A DNA stretch of 64,000 nucleotides from Paenibacillus pabuli NBRC 13638 (GTDB lineage: Bacteria > Bacillota > Bacilli > Paenibacillales > Paenibacillaceae): the NCBI RefSeq assembly GCF_001514495.1, contig NZ_BCNM01000006.1, positions 124,001 through 188,000 of the forward strand, in the 5' to 3' direction. A model generated the notes under the pieces. The model worked only from the letters and a program-made list of their open reading frames with translations. It did not search any database and was not told the DNA's origin. The position numbers and the translations under genes are program-made. Of this stretch, positions 16,555-26,525 are shown one piece after another. Each line of letters starts with the position of its first letter. The stretch's first letter is position 1.

Positions 16555-17321
16555 TGAACAAGGTGGATATCAATTGTGACCTTGGCGAAAGTTACGGAGT
16601 GTACCGGATGGAGTCGGATGAGGCGATTCTGCCGCTGATCACTTCAGCCAACATCGCTTGTGGATTCCATGCGGGTGACCCGGCAACGATGCGACAAACG
16701 GTGCAGCAAGCGATGGAACATCAGGTCGCTATCGGCGCCCATCCCGGTCTGCCGGATTTGCAGGGCTTTGGCAGAAGACGTATGGACATTACGCCAAGGG
16801 AAGCCTATGACATGGTGGTATATCAGATTGGCGCGCTGGATGCCTTTGTTCGTTCATGCGGGGGGCACATGCATCATGTGAAGCCTCACGGAGCCTTGTA
16901 TAATATGGCTGCTGAGGACGATCAGCTCGCTGAGGGAATCGCCGAGGCCATCTATAAAGTGCAACCGGAACTGTACCTCTATGGCCTTGCCGGAAGTGCG
17001 CTGATACAGGCAGCGGATCGCATTGGACTGCGCAGTGTTAGTGAAGTTTTTGCGGATCGAACTTATGGCGTTGATGGGACGCTAACACCGCGTAATCAGC
17101 CGGGAGCCGTCATTGAGCAGACGGGACAAGCTCTTGCTCAAGTGCTGCGGATGGTGAAAGAGGGGATCGTGGTGTCCACAAAAGGTACGCTTGTCCCCAT
17201 AAAGGCTGAGACGATCTGTATCCACGGTGACGGAGCGCAGGCTCTTGCGTTTGCTCAAGAAATCCGCTCGTTGCTTGAGTCTGAGGGAGTCACCCTGTCT
17301 GCAATTGGAGTTGCTGGATGA
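16554..17321 (+). CDS. pxpA: 5-oxoprolinase subunit A (LamB/YcsF family)
   Basis: A 255-residue YcsF-family TIM-like protein: VDINCDLGESYGVY at the start, ANIACGFHAGDP (about 33-44), IGAHPGLPDLQGFGRR, HVKPHGALYN and the late TICIHGD. It is the catalytic ring-opening partner of PxpB and PxpC in 5-oxoproline recycling to glutamate. The ATG at 16554 overlaps the pxpC stop; GGGGGA is upstream. A longer frame lies inside pxpC and is rejected. Confidence 0.93.
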   Translation: MNKVDINCDLGESYGVYRMESDEAILPLITSANIACGFHAGDPATMRQTVQQAMEHQVAIGAHPGLPDLQGFGRRRMDITPREAYDMVVYQIGALDAFVRSCGGHMHHVKPHGALYNMAAEDDQLAEGIAEAIYKVQPELYLYGLAGSALIQAADRIGLRSVSEVFADRTYGVDGTLTPRNQPGAVIEQTGQALAQVLRMVKEGIVVSTKGTLVPIKAETICIHGDGAQALAFAQEIRSLLESEGVTLSAIGVAG

Positions 17322-17384
17322 GTACTTCTGTTTATAAGGATCTGAGGGCGAACCATAATAATGGGCAAGGAGTGAAGGTGAAGC

Positions 17385-17843
17385 ATGAAACCGATACGTA
17401 ATTCGGCGAAAGCCGTCATTATACAGGATGAACGTTTGCTGGTGATCCGGCTGGAGGATCAATATGGCGACGCTTATGTTTTCCCCGGCGGAGGACAGGA
17501 GAAGGGCGAAGAGCTCAAGGATGCGGTTGCTCGTGAATGTCTGGAGGAGATCGGCCAAGCGGTGAAGGTGGGAGAACTGCTGCATATCCGGGAGTATATT
17601 GGCAGTAACCACGAATTTGCCGAGTGGGATGCGGATGTCCATCAGGTTGAATTTTATTTTGAGTGCAGATTGATGGATCCGAGGGCTGCGATCTTTGAAG
17701 GCTCCAATCCAGACGATCATCAGGTAGCGGTAGAATGGATTCCTCTTGAAGAGCTGTCTCAGGTACGTCTATATCCAAAAACAATTGGTGAGTTATTGCA
17801 AAATAAGGGTTCTTCACGCATTTACCTTGGAGATTTGAATTAA
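17385..17843 (+). CDS. Nudix hydrolase
   Basis: A 152-residue Nudix protein. The box spans residues 36-58 and keeps G36, E42, R50, E51, E54, E55 and G57, so it should be active on a nucleoside diphosphate linked to another group. AAGGAGTG is upstream of the ATG. It follows pxpA by 63 nt and may be part of the same transcript. The substrate is unknown. Confidence 0.88.
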   Translation: MKPIRNSAKAVIIQDERLLVIRLEDQYGDAYVFPGGGQEKGEELKDAVARECLEEIGQAVKVGELLHIREYIGSNHEFAEWDADVHQVEFYFECRLMDPRAAIFEGSNPDDHQVAVEWIPLEELSQVRLYPKTIGELLQNKGSSRIYLGDLN

Positions 17844-18083
17844 AATCAATCCAAATCAGAGAGTTATCCCTTATGTAAACATTTTAACAATTTTTCCAAA
17901 ATGGTCACGTCTACGAACGGGTTCATGGATTCACCATAGTTGAGGTGGGTACACTATAAGTACAAGCTTATATACAACAACCGTGATATAAGCAAAGACA
18001 TCAGAGATAGGCAATCAAGTATGCTTCTCTTTGAGATTTTAGCTTATCTACCCTAATGTTGAAGAACAGTGGAAGTAGTGAAG
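17844..18083. other. Intergenic region before structured repeat copy 2
   Basis: No convincing gene or terminator. A stretch at 17875-17890 (GTAAACATTTTAACA) resembles the sequence upstream of pstS at 31780-31795, but no promoter is clear. Confidence 0.4.
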
Positions 18084-18202
18084 GGGACGGAATCGATTCT
18101 GAAGAAGCGTAGCGTGCGCCTTTATCCCCGGATTTTATCCTATGAAATAGGATTTCAAAAAAATCTGGGGATAACAGCGATCGGAAGAACGATCCGTAAC
18201 CC
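18084..18202 (+). repeat. Structured intergenic repeat, copy 2
   Basis: The core stem TTATCCCCGGAT (18122-18133) pairs with ATCTGGGGATAA (18163-18174). An apical hairpin ATCCTAT-GAA-ATAGGAT is added in this copy. The outer helix is GGGACGGA/TCCGTAACCC with a two-base bulge. Conserved flanks GAAGCGTAGCG and CAGCGATCGGAAGAA match copy 1. It ends 56 nt before the next gene. Confidence 0.82.
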
Positions 18203-18258
18203 GTAACGGCTGCCCACAAGGTTCTTCAAATATCCCCCAAACCGAAAGGAGCATTTCC

Positions 18259-18675
18259 ATGAACCAGACTGAATTGGAACAAAATATTGTAAAAGCATTG
18301 GAAAACAACCCGTTTTGCAGTTTCTCCACGGTGGAGAATGGTAAACCGAAATCCCGCTATATGGCGCTGTTCAACGATGGAATGAACATTCATCTGGCAA
18401 CGAATCGCCGTACACATAAGGTTGAGGAGTTGGAGAATAATCCGCACGTCAGCCTTTTGCTTGGTTATGAGGCGGGTGGCTCCAAGGAAGTGGTTGAGAT
18501 TGAAGGCACATGCGAAGTGACAAAAAATGAAGGACTGCGGGAGCAGGTATGGAATGATGAACTGAAAGCATGGTTTGACGGTCCAAACGATCCCAATTAT
18601 GTCATTCTGGACATTACACCAAGTCGCATTGAATACACTGGCAAAGATCACGAGCATCATGTGTGGGAACAGTAA
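18259..18675 (+). CDS. Pyridoxamine 5'-phosphate oxidase family protein (general stress protein 26-like)
   Basis: A 138-residue split-barrel flavin-binding protein: FCSFSTVENGKPKSRYMALF (20-39), LATNRRTHKVEELENNP and a late ILDITPSRIEYTG. Relatives bind FMN or F420 and act in stress responses; true PdxH activity is unlikely given the short length. AAAGGAG precedes the ATG. It is a single gene placed after structured repeat copy 2. Confidence 0.85.
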   Translation: MNQTELEQNIVKALENNPFCSFSTVENGKPKSRYMALFNDGMNIHLATNRRTHKVEELENNPHVSLLLGYEAGGSKEVVEIEGTCEVTKNEGLREQVWNDELKAWFDGPNDPNYVILDITPSRIEYTGKDHEHHVWEQ

Positions 18676-18739
18676 TCCTAAATTATGACAATCATTTCCG
18701 CATTGGATGGCAGTGCCGACGATTCGGAAAAAACATATT

Positions 18740-18773
18740 AAACCGTGGATGCCAGAAGGCTTCACGGTTTTTC
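18740..18773 (+). terminator. Terminator after the flavin-binding-type gene
   Basis: AAACCGTG ... CACGGTTT followed by TTTC, with an inner TGCC/GGC pairing. Confidence 0.75.
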
Positions 18774-19148
18774 GACTTGAATTAATCTAATATGGATATA
18801 TATGTAAGGTATATGTAATATACGTTTTTAACAGCACAAGTAAACTATTCTCATCCAAAAACATGCAAAATTTGTCGAAATCACGCATGTTAACGTAAAC
18901 TCAAGCGAGTATGTGCGGATAAAGTAAAAAATAATGCTTTTCAATGGTTGAACATTGCGTTATGATTTGGAATGTAAACGATACGCACAGATATGAATAG
19001 ATGTTCATGTGAGATAAACTAACCTGGAATTTTGATAGGTATAATCAGAGAGCCGGTACACACAACCCATGAAATCTACCTTTATTTCTGCGCTTATTCG
19101 TTTGCTCATTAATGCATGATTCAATGTACATAACCGGGAGGGGTTATT
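18774..19148 (+). other. Upstream region of the nucleotidase gene
   Basis: No gene. A TATAAT at 19040-19045 could be the -10, but I see no matching -35. TTAACA at 18828 is a lone PhoP-like hexamer. GGGAGGGG lies just before the TTG start. Confidence 0.4.
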
Positions 19149-21428
19149 TTGAGAAAGAGTAAAAAAGTATTATCGAGCCTGACTGCCGCTTTGGTTGCAT
19201 TAAACGTGCTTGCGGTATTTCCGGTGCCTGTATCGGCTGCGGACGCTACCAAGGTTAAATTGCGGATCATGGAAACAACGGATATTCACGACAACTTGAT
19301 TAACTATGACTACTATTCCGACAAAGAGACAGACCAGTATGGTCTGGCGAAGACGGCTACGCTGATCAAAAAAGCCCGTGATGAAGCCAAGAACAGCCTG
19401 CTGTTCGACAACGGTGACCTGATCCAGGGTAACCCGCTCGGGGATTATGTAGCGAAGATTGACCCACTCAAAAAGGGTGAGACTCACCCTGTATATAAAG
19501 CGATGAACCTGCTTGATTATGATGCAGGAAACATTGGTAACCATGAGTTTAACTATGGTTTGGATTTCCTCGACATGACGCTGGAAGGTGCGAACTTCCC
19601 TTACATTAATGCCAACGTATATGTAGATGACGGCGATGCCGATGAGACGAATGACAAGAACTATTTTACCCCGTATAAAATTTTGGACAAAAAAGTTACC
19701 GACGAGAGCGGCAAAGAGCACACCATCAAGGTGGGTGTCATCGGATTTGTACCGCCACAAGTAATGCAGTGGGACAGCGCTAATCTGGAAGGCAAAGTCA
19801 TTGCCAAAGACATTATCGCTACTGCGAAAAAATTCATTCCACAAATGAAGGCTGAAGGTGCCGACATTATTGTAGCTATTCCTCACTCCGGGTTTGAAGA
19901 TATTCCACAAACGGATCTGATGGAAAACTCGGTATTGTATCTGAGCCAGGTTGAAGGCATTAATGCCATTCTGTTCGGACATGCCCACAAAGTGTTCCCG
20001 AGCGCTGATTTTGCCGGTAAAAAAGGTGTAGACCTTGAAAAAGGTACAATCAATGGTGTTCCTTCCGTTGAACCAGGCTTCTGGGGTGACCACCTTGGAA
20101 TTATCGATCTGGATCTGGAACTGGTAGACGGCAAATGGAAAGTGGCTGACTCCAAAGTGGAGGCACGCCCAATCTATGATACAGCCAACAAAAAGGCGCT
20201 GGTAGATGCGGATAAAGAGATCGTTGATGCTGTTCATGACGAGCATGAAGGTACGCTTAAGTATGTACGTGGTCCAGTTGGTGAAACGACAGCTCCAATC
20301 AACAGCTTCTTTGCACTGGTTCAGGATGACCCATCCATTCAGATCGTAACGAATGCACAGAAATGGTATGTTGAAAAACAGATGCAAGGAACAGAATATG
20401 AAGGTATTCCTGTATTGTCTGCTGGAGCTCCGTTCAAAGCAGGTGGACGTTCGGGTGCTTCGTATTACACAAATATCCCTAAAGGCACAATTGCCATCAA
20501 AAACGTAGCTGACCTGTACGTGTATCCAAATACGGTACATGCTGTTATGGTTAACGGCGCTGAGCTGAAAGAGTGGCTGGAATGGTCTGCAGGCCAATTC
20601 AACCAGATCGACCCGGCAAAAGGTGGACAACAACAGCTCGTCAATATGGACTTCCCAACGTATAACTTCGACGTTATCGATGGTGTTACGTACCAAATTG
20701 ATGTAACTCAACCAGCGAAATACGATGGCAAAGCAACGATTGTAAATGCATCAGCTAACCGGATTAAAAACCTGAGTTTTAATGGTAAACCGGTTGATCC
20801 AGCACAAAAATTCATCGTGGCAACAAATAACTATCGTGCTTCTTCGTCCAAGTTGGCCAACCCGGACGGTAAACGTATCGTCTTGGCTGCACCGGATGAG
20901 AACCGTCAAGTGATCATTGATTACATCCGTGAGAACAAAACGATTAACCCGACAGCAGACGGCAACTGGTCACTTGCGCCGATCAAGCCTTCCGCAGGTG
21001 TGACGGCAGCAGCAATTAACGATCTTGAAGTGGTGTTCGCGTCTTCCCCGGATGCCAAAGCGCTGGTTGAAGCGAACCCGGCAATGTCCTTCATCGGTAC
21101 GAACGATGATGGTTTTGCTGAGTATGGCTTGAAATTGACAGGAGAAGCTACCACGACACCAGAAACAGGTACGGAGCCTGCTCTAACACCTACGAAGCCG
21201 GACCCAACGCCTACTAAACCGGACCCGACACCTACTAAACCTACAACCAAGCCACAACCTGAGAAACCAGCAGGCGGCAAAGTGGTCTATGTGGTGAAAA
21301 AAGGAGATAACCTCTACCGTATCGGCTTGAAATACGGTGTGGACTGGCGCAAGCTGGTTTCCGCAAACAAAATTACAAATGTGCACAATCTCAAAGTTGG
21401 ACAGAAAATCGTAATTCCCGCTTCTTAA
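19149..21428 (+). CDS. Secreted 2',3'-cyclic-nucleotide phosphodiesterase/3'-nucleotidase with LysM
   Basis: A 759-residue exported enzyme. Signal peptide 1-30 ends VSA-AD. The metallophosphatase domain has TTDIHDN (D45, H47), DNGDLIQGNP, GNHEFNYG (N131, H132) and FGHAHK. A 5'-nucleotidase C-terminal domain follows (SAGAPFKAGGRSG, NTVHAVMVNGAELKEWLEWS). A Pro/Thr/Lys linker with TKPDPTP repeats leads to one LysM (last 45 residues: KKGDNLYRIGLKYGV) that should bind peptidoglycan. It would release phosphate and nucleosides at the wall. TTG is the start, with GGGAGGGG at good spacing. A strong terminator follows. Confidence 0.92.
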   Translation: MRKSKKVLSSLTAALVALNVLAVFPVPVSAADATKVKLRIMETTDIHDNLINYDYYSDKETDQYGLAKTATLIKKARDEAKNSLLFDNGDLIQGNPLGDYVAKIDPLKKGETHPVYKAMNLLDYDAGNIGNHEFNYGLDFLDMTLEGANFPYINANVYVDDGDADETNDKNYFTPYKILDKKVTDESGKEHTIKVGVIGFVPPQVMQWDSANLEGKVIAKDIIATAKKFIPQMKAEGADIIVAIPHSGFEDIPQTDLMENSVLYLSQVEGINAILFGHAHKVFPSADFAGKKGVDLEKGTINGVPSVEPGFWGDHLGIIDLDLELVDGKWKVADSKVEARPIYDTANKKALVDADKEIVDAVHDEHEGTLKYVRGPVGETTAPINSFFALVQDDPSIQIVTNAQKWYVEKQMQGTEYEGIPVLSAGAPFKAGGRSGASYYTNIPKGTIAIKNVADLYVYPNTVHAVMVNGAELKEWLEWSAGQFNQIDPAKGGQQQLVNMDFPTYNFDVIDGVTYQIDVTQPAKYDGKATIVNASANRIKNLSFNGKPVDPAQKFIVATNNYRASSSKLANPDGKRIVLAAPDENRQVIIDYIRENKTINPTADGNWSLAPIKPSAGVTAAAINDLEVVFASSPDAKALVEANPAMSFIGTNDDGFAEYGLKLTGEATTTPETGTEPALTPTKPDPTPTKPDPTPTKPTTKPQPEKPAGGKVVYVVKKGDNLYRIGLKYGVDWRKLVSANKITNVHNLKVGQKIVIPAS

Positions 21429-21446
21429 GATCCATTAGCGGTAAAT

Positions 21447-21480
21447 GAAGACCGACAGTCATCAGACTGTCGGTCTTCTT
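21447..21480 (+). terminator. Terminator of the nucleotidase gene
   Basis: A 14-bp perfect stem, GAAGACCGACAGTC and its complement, with a 4-nt loop; the 3' arm ends in TTCTT. Confidence 0.9.
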
Positions 21481-21561
21481 CATGCTATGCGGATACGTTA
21501 ATCTATCAGTAACCGTCATCGTTGAAGTCACCAAAACAGTAAAGATAAATTTCAAGACCCA

Positions 21562-21570
21562 TGCTATAAT
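21562..21570 (+). promoter_or_regulatory. Extended -10 promoter of the EAL gene
   Basis: TGCTATAAT is an extended -10 (TGnTATAAT). No good -35 is seen 17 nt upstream. The start would be about 65 nt before the ATG. Confidence 0.5.
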
Positions 21571-21641
21571 ATTTACAAACTTTGGGTATATACCAGTAAA
21601 CATTAATGAGATAGAATCACAAACTGGCAAGGGGGTTCTAC

Positions 21642-22685
21642 ATGAATTGCAGTGGCTGCAGTCCAATTCATCCTATAGAGGATCAAGGTACCCTGTATAT
21701 GCGTCCCATCTCCCCCGCTTTGCTGAAAGCACTGCAAATGCAGGGAAGGCATGTCGAACATTCGGATGAACTCATCTGGATGCATTTTTCGAATCTTGAA
21801 TCTGTACAACATTGTATTGAAGACATTCTCAAGATTGAAGCAACCCTGCCAGATACGCTAATGGTTCAGGTCACTCCACTGTATGGTCAGGCAGCTGATG
21901 ATAGCTGGATTAGTCTCTCCATGCAGAATTCTCGTTTTAAGCATGCGGATCTGGTTTCCGTTATTGTGGAACATCAATTCAGCAGTCATATGCAGCCGAT
22001 CGTAGATGCGTCGGAGCAGATTATTGGATTCGAATTTTTACTTCGTCCTGCTGAACAGGGCAGACCTTTCAGTGCATATGAATTATTTGAAGTTGCACGG
22101 GATACCGGATTGCATTCTTTTCTGGATCGGACAGCACGTATGGCTGCCATTGAGACGAGTGCCGTTCTATTACCACATGGTGTCAAACGGTTCGTAAATT
22201 TCCTGCCCTCCTCCATTTATAACCCCAAATATTGCCTGAATCACACATTTGAGACGATTGAACGTCTTTCGCTAGATCCTAAGGATTTCGTATTTGAAGT
22301 GGTGGAAACGGAACAGATTCAGCATATGTCCATCTTGCAGCATATCTTTGAGGTATATCGTTCTCATGGAATGTCGGTTGCCTTGGATGATGTGGGTGCC
22401 GGATTTTCGACCATTGAAGTCATGAACAAGTTGGAACCGGATTTTGTCAAAATAGATCGGAGTCTCATTGATCGTTGTGATCATGATTTGACCAAACAAC
22501 AGCAAATTATCGATATTGTTGAGATGTCACGCCGATTTGGCGGGCGAGTGCTTGCGGAAGGGATCGAACGAATCGAGGAGTTTGAATTCTGCCGTTCTGT
22601 AGGGATCGACCTGGCTCAAGGGTATTACTTTGGAAAACCGGCGGCATATCCGCCACAAGGACCCTATCGAAAAACCTCTGCCTGA
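21642..22685 (+). CDS. EAL-domain protein (c-di-GMP phosphodiesterase or sensor)
   Basis: A 347-residue protein: N-terminal 1-110 with no recognised domain but a CSGC pair (C3, C6), then an EAL domain (about 110-335). The signature is EFL (E131) instead of EAL. Other catalytic residues are kept: N186, E219, D249/D250 (DDVGAGFS), K270, E306 (AEGIE) and Q326 (QGYYF). Hydrolysis of c-di-GMP to pGpG is therefore plausible. There is no membrane segment or GGDEF domain. AAGGGGG precedes the ATG. The adjacent chemoreceptor suggests a link to motility, which is inference. Confidence 0.88.
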   Translation: MNCSGCSPIHPIEDQGTLYMRPISPALLKALQMQGRHVEHSDELIWMHFSNLESVQHCIEDILKIEATLPDTLMVQVTPLYGQAADDSWISLSMQNSRFKHADLVSVIVEHQFSSHMQPIVDASEQIIGFEFLLRPAEQGRPFSAYELFEVARDTGLHSFLDRTARMAAIETSAVLLPHGVKRFVNFLPSSIYNPKYCLNHTFETIERLSLDPKDFVFEVVETEQIQHMSILQHIFEVYRSHGMSVALDDVGAGFSTIEVMNKLEPDFVKIDRSLIDRCDHDLTKQQQIIDIVEMSRRFGGRVLAEGIERIEEFEFCRSVGIDLAQGYYFGKPAAYPPQGPYRKTSA

Positions 22686-22707
22686 CATGCCGTTCACATG
22701 ATTGAAC

Positions 22708-22743
22708 AGACAAGCCACTTTGCACTATGGGAGTGGTTTGTTT
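22708..22743 (+). terminator. Terminator of the EAL gene
   Basis: ACAAGCCACT (22710-22719) pairs with AGTGGTTTGT (22732-22741), followed by a short T-rich tail. Confidence 0.65.
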
Positions 22744-22909
22744 GACATGTTGTATTATTTTGTCACTCAAATAAATACGTTCTTTCAGCCGATATATAAG
22801 GTAGACCTTCAGATTACATGGACGTCGATATGACACCTGATTATTCAGAAGCAGGAAGGTTCTACATAAAAAGAAAAAGGGCAGATTTATTTGGAGGGGG
22901 AGAAGTGCA

Positions 22910-25012
22910 ATGAGTGAAATTCGGGAAAAAGAGCAAGAGAAGGCAGCAACCAAGCCAGTCAAACCAAAAGATAATAAACCGAAAAAGAAGAATAAAAAGA
23001 AAAAAGGTTTTGTCTGGAACATAAGAAATAAACTGTTGGTGTCTTTTCTGGCCGTTCTACTGATACCAAGTCTGACCATAGGAATCGTTACACTGCTTAT
23101 CGCCGATCATAAAGTGGAAGACCAGCTGATGGATAGTGCCAAACAGAGTGTGGACACAACAAATTCCATTATTGAGACGCATGTGGATGCAAAGATCCAT
23201 GATATTAACTACTTTGCCGGTGTGATTGAGCAGGTCATGATTAATAGTCAAGGGGACAGCCCGGAGCTGGAGACGAAACTCAAACAGTATCTTGGACTGC
23301 ATCCGGATGCTTTGAATATTTTTGTGGGGACGAATGAGGGTGTCATGATACGTGGTAAGGATAAGGAGTCTGCGGGAAATGCGCAAGGATCGGATTATGA
23401 CCCCAGGGAACGGGAATGGTACAAGCTTGCAATGGAGAAACCGGGTACTCCAGCAGTTTCACCTGTGTCAAAGAATACGGATGGCATTGCGGTAGTATTT
23501 GTGTCCAAAACGCTTGAGGATCAATCGGGTGTTGTGGGTTTGTCCCTGAATCTGACTGAGCTGCGTGAGCAGGCGTCCATTAAGGTAGGCAAAGAAGGGT
23601 ATGTCGTTATTTTGGACGCGGACAAAAACTATGTCGTATCGCCCGTTGTGGAAGCAGGTACACAAGAAGAGACGACAACACTGGATCCAATGTACGAAAG
23701 TAACGAAGGCAAATTCGATTATATCTATAATGAAGAAGCCAAAACGATGATATATTCAACCAATGAAGCGACAGGCTGGAAAATTGGCGGCACGTTGTTA
23801 AAGAGCGAAGTATCCAACGCCAGCAAAGAGATCCGGGTGGCTACCTTAATGGTAATTGTGGCGGCTACTTTTCTAACGTTGTTGTTCATTATCTGGTTTA
23901 CACGTTCCATGCTTCGTCCAATCAAACGTCTGCAGGAATCTGCCAGAGCAGTAAGCAAAGGTGATCTGACCGTGAAAATGGAAACCGGGCGCAAAGATGA
24001 AGTTGGCGATCTGGCGAAGTACTTTGAACGAATGGTCGATAATTTGCGCATGATGATTCTGGGTGTACAGGAAACGACGGAGCAGGTATCTGCCTCTTCA
24101 CAGGAATTGTCAGCCAGTGCAGATCAAACAACCAAAGCGATTGAACACTCTACAATGGCGATTCAGGAACTTGCCGAAGGTGCCGAGCAGCAAGTGAAGA
24201 GTGTAACGGATGGATCGGGAATGATGAGTCGTATGGCAGAAGATGTTCGCTTGATGTCCGAACGTGTGCAATCCATTACAGAGAACATGCGGCACACTTC
24301 AGGAGCGGCTTACTCCGGAAATGAGGCTGCAGGCCAAGCTGTGGAACAGATGAACAGCATTCAGGAAACGGTGGAAACATTGGCGACCGTGATTCAGACC
24401 CTGAATGCCCGGTCCGTCGAGATCGGCAGCATGGTCGATGTAATTGCCACCATCTCGAAACAGACCAACCTGCTTGCCCTGAATGCTTCTATTGAAGCGG
24501 CAAGAGCGGGTGATGCTGGCCGCGGATTCGCTGTTGTAGCAGGAGAGGTGCGCAAGCTTGCAGAAGAATCAGGTACCTCGGCAGCGCAAATTGGTGAGCT
24601 GGTTCATAATATCCGTCAGGATATGGATGCTGCCCTGAACGCTATGAATGCAGCTCAGACTCGGATGGGAGATGGGCTTCAGGCCGTGAACACGTCCGGA
24701 CAATCCTTTGCCCAGATTCGAGAGGCTGTGGAAGAGGCGGTTCATACGCTGGATGAATTGTCCGAAACCACGAAGCAGCTGGAGAGTGGTGCTTCCCATG
24801 TTGCCAAAGCGATGAACGATATTTCCATCGTAACCCAGGAATCTGCTGCGAATACGGAATCCGTCTCGGCATCCTCGCAGGAACAGCTGGCATCGGTGGA
24901 AGAGATTGCTTCGTCTTCGGCACATCTGAACAGTATGGCAGAACAATTGCAAGGATTGCTCGGCATGTTCAAGATGGTGGAGGATACACCGAAAGATGGC
25001 GGCAAATCTTAA
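22910..25012 (+). CDS. Methyl-accepting chemotaxis protein with Cache domain
   Basis: A 700-residue chemoreceptor. A very Lys-rich cytoplasmic tail (about 10-36) precedes TM1 (about 43-65). The extracellular dCache-like region (about 70-300) contains [12 protein letters not shown] and [15 protein letters not shown]2 (about 310-330) is followed by HAMP ([18 protein letters not shown]) and a long helical signalling hairpin whose tip has [17 protein letters not shown] and [16 protein letters not shown]. It relays ligand binding to CheA/CheW. The ligand is unknown; dCache receptors of this layout often bind amino acids. GGAGGGGG precedes the ATG. Transcribed alone. Confidence 0.94.
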   Translation: MSEIREKEQEKAATKPVKPKDNKPKKKNKKKKGFVWNIRNKLLVSFLAVLLIPSLTIGIVTLLIADHKVEDQLMDSAKQSVDTTNSIIETHVDAKIHDINYFAGVIEQVMINSQGDSPELETKLKQYLGLHPDALNIFVGTNEGVMIRGKDKESAGNAQGSDYDPREREWYKLAMEKPGTPAVSPVSKNTDGIAVVFVSKTLEDQSGVVGLSLNLTELREQASIKVGKEGYVVILDADKNYVVSPVVEAGTQEETTTLDPMYESNEGKFDYIYNEEAKTMIYSTNEATGWKIGGTLLKSEVSNASKEIRVATLMVIVAATFLTLLFIIWFTRSMLRPIKRLQESARAVSKGDLTVKMETGRKDEVGDLAKYFERMVDNLRMMILGVQETTEQVSASSQELSASADQTTKAIEHSTMAIQELAEGAEQQVKSVTDGSGMMSRMAEDVRLMSERVQSITENMRHTSGAAYSGNEAAGQAVEQMNSIQETVETLATVIQTLNARSVEIGSMVDVIATISKQTNLLALNASIEAARAGDAGRGFAVVAGEVRKLAEESGTSAAQIGELVHNIRQDMDAALNAMNAAQTRMGDGLQAVNTSGQSFAQIREAVEEAVHTLDELSETTKQLESGASHVAKAMNDISIVTQESAANTESVSASSQEQLASVEEIASSSAHLNSMAEQLQGLLGMFKMVEDTPKDGGKS

Positions 25013-25167
25013 CGTTTGAACGGTGCAACCGAGTACATTTTATATAGATAAAAATAAAGATAGACATTCCTCCTGCAGCCCTGTATAAATATATCGTCCG
25101 GTTGATTTCGCAAAGATTGTCGCAATCAGGGATTAGATTGATTTCGATATAGATGTAGGAGGCTCCA

Positions 25168-26460
25168 ATGGCATATATAGCAATACTTATTTTTGTACTG
25201 ACCATCACACTGGTCATCTGGCAACCACGTGGATTGGGAATCGGCTGGTCTGCCATGGGCGGGGCTTTGCTAGCGTTAATATGCGGTGTGGTCAGTCTGA
25301 ACGATACATCTGATGTGGCATCTATTGTATGGAATGCTACGCTGGCCTTTGTCGGCATTATCATGATTTCATTAATACTCGATGAGACAGGTTTCTTCGA
25401 ATGGGCTGCTCTTCATATGGCTAGATTGGCAGGAGGGAATGGACGCAGATTGTTTATCTATTCCATTTTGCTGGGGGCAGCGGTGTCCGCTCTCTTCGCC
25501 AATGATGGTGCAGCGCTTATTCTGACCCCGATTGTGCTGGCCATGGTACGTGCATTGAAATTCGATGAGCGCATGGTACTTGCCTTTGTTATGGCTAGTG
25601 GATTTATTGCAGATACAACCTCGTTGCCGCTGGTGGTCAGCAATCTGGTCAATATCGTATCTGCTGATTATTTCGGTATAACCTTTGTGGAATATGCGGT
25701 GCGGATGATCGTACCCAATCTATTTTCCATCGTGGCAAGTACAGGCATGCTGTTTTTGTTTTATCGCAAAAGCATCCCGCTTCGTTACGATGTCTCCGCT
25801 GCGCGTGAACCGCAGGAAGCCATTCGTGATCCGCGGATGTTCCGCATCGCATGGTTCATGCTGGTGCTGCTGTTAATAGCCTATGCTTCCAGTGAATTCT
25901 TGCCGATTCCGGTTTCGGTTATCGTTGGCACAGTCGCCCTTTTGTTCGCTATATTAGCCAGAAAGAGCGAAGTCGTTGACATGAAACGTGTAATCAAAGA
26001 AGCTCCGTGGTCGATTGTGGTGTTCTCGGTAGGCATGTACATCGTTGTATATGGACTACGCAATGCCGGGTTAACCGATTACCTCAGCCGCTGGCTTGAT
26101 GCCATAGCAGATCATGGTCTGTTGGCTGCTTCCATAGGGATGGGTATGATTGCAGCAGTATTGTCTTCCTTAATGAACAATCTGCCCACCGTGTTAATTA
26201 ACGCATTGGCGATCCAGGGTGCACATACCGAAGGCATTGTGCGTGAGGCACTGATCTATGCCAATGTGATTGGTTCTGACTTGGGTCCGAAAATGACCCC
26301 GATCGGGTCACTTGCCACATTACTGTGGTTGCATGTGTTAGCCCGCAAAGGGGTGAAGATTACATGGGGATATTATTTCAAGGCAGGGATGATCTTGACA
26401 ATCCCCACACTATTAATCACATTGGCTGGATTGGCGCTGTGGCTATGGATATTGGGTTAG
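25168..26460 (+). CDS. arsB: ArsB/NhaD-type anion carrier, probable arsenite exporter
   Basis: A 430-residue membrane protein with about 11-12 helices. It has the ArsB pattern [19 protein letters not shown] and the inverted-repeat counterpart [16 protein letters not shown] followed by [22 protein letters not shown]. Members export arsenite or antimonite with the proton motive force. There is no arsR, arsC or arsA next to it, so another oxyanion or dicarboxylate-like substrate cannot be excluded. A palindromic terminator follows. Confidence 0.83.
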   Translation: MAYIAILIFVLTITLVIWQPRGLGIGWSAMGGALLALICGVVSLNDTSDVASIVWNATLAFVGIIMISLILDETGFFEWAALHMARLAGGNGRRLFIYSILLGAAVSALFANDGAALILTPIVLAMVRALKFDERMVLAFVMASGFIADTTSLPLVVSNLVNIVSADYFGITFVEYAVRMIVPNLFSIVASTGMLFLFYRKSIPLRYDVSAAREPQEAIRDPRMFRIAWFMLVLLLIAYASSEFLPIPVSVIVGTVALLFAILARKSEVVDMKRVIKEAPWSIVVFSVGMYIVVYGLRNAGLTDYLSRWLDAIADHGLLAASIGMGMIAAVLSSLMNNLPTVLINALAIQGAHTEGIVREALIYANVIGSDLGPKMTPIGSLATLLWLHVLARKGVKITWGYYFKAGMILTIPTLLITLAGLALWLWILG

Positions 26461-26525
26461 TAAACCTGGTGGTGTTGCAGGGATCGTACTGATTGTTATT
26501 GGTGTAGTGGTACCATATAAAAAAG

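Noticed and set aside
17875..17890. GTAAACATTTTAACA resembling the pstS upstream region
   Set aside because: The similarity is in a short AT-rich stretch, and its position relative to the structured repeat differs between loci.
18828..18844. PhoP-like box before the nucleotidase
   Set aside because: Only one hexamer (TTAACA) fits; the next in register is AGTAAA. It is over 190 nt from the only plausible -10.
19200..20711. A 503-codon open frame on the - strand
   Set aside because: It lies wholly opposite the nucleotidase gene, which has clear domains, signal peptide and RBS. Its product is cysteine- and phenylalanine-rich with no recognisable motif.
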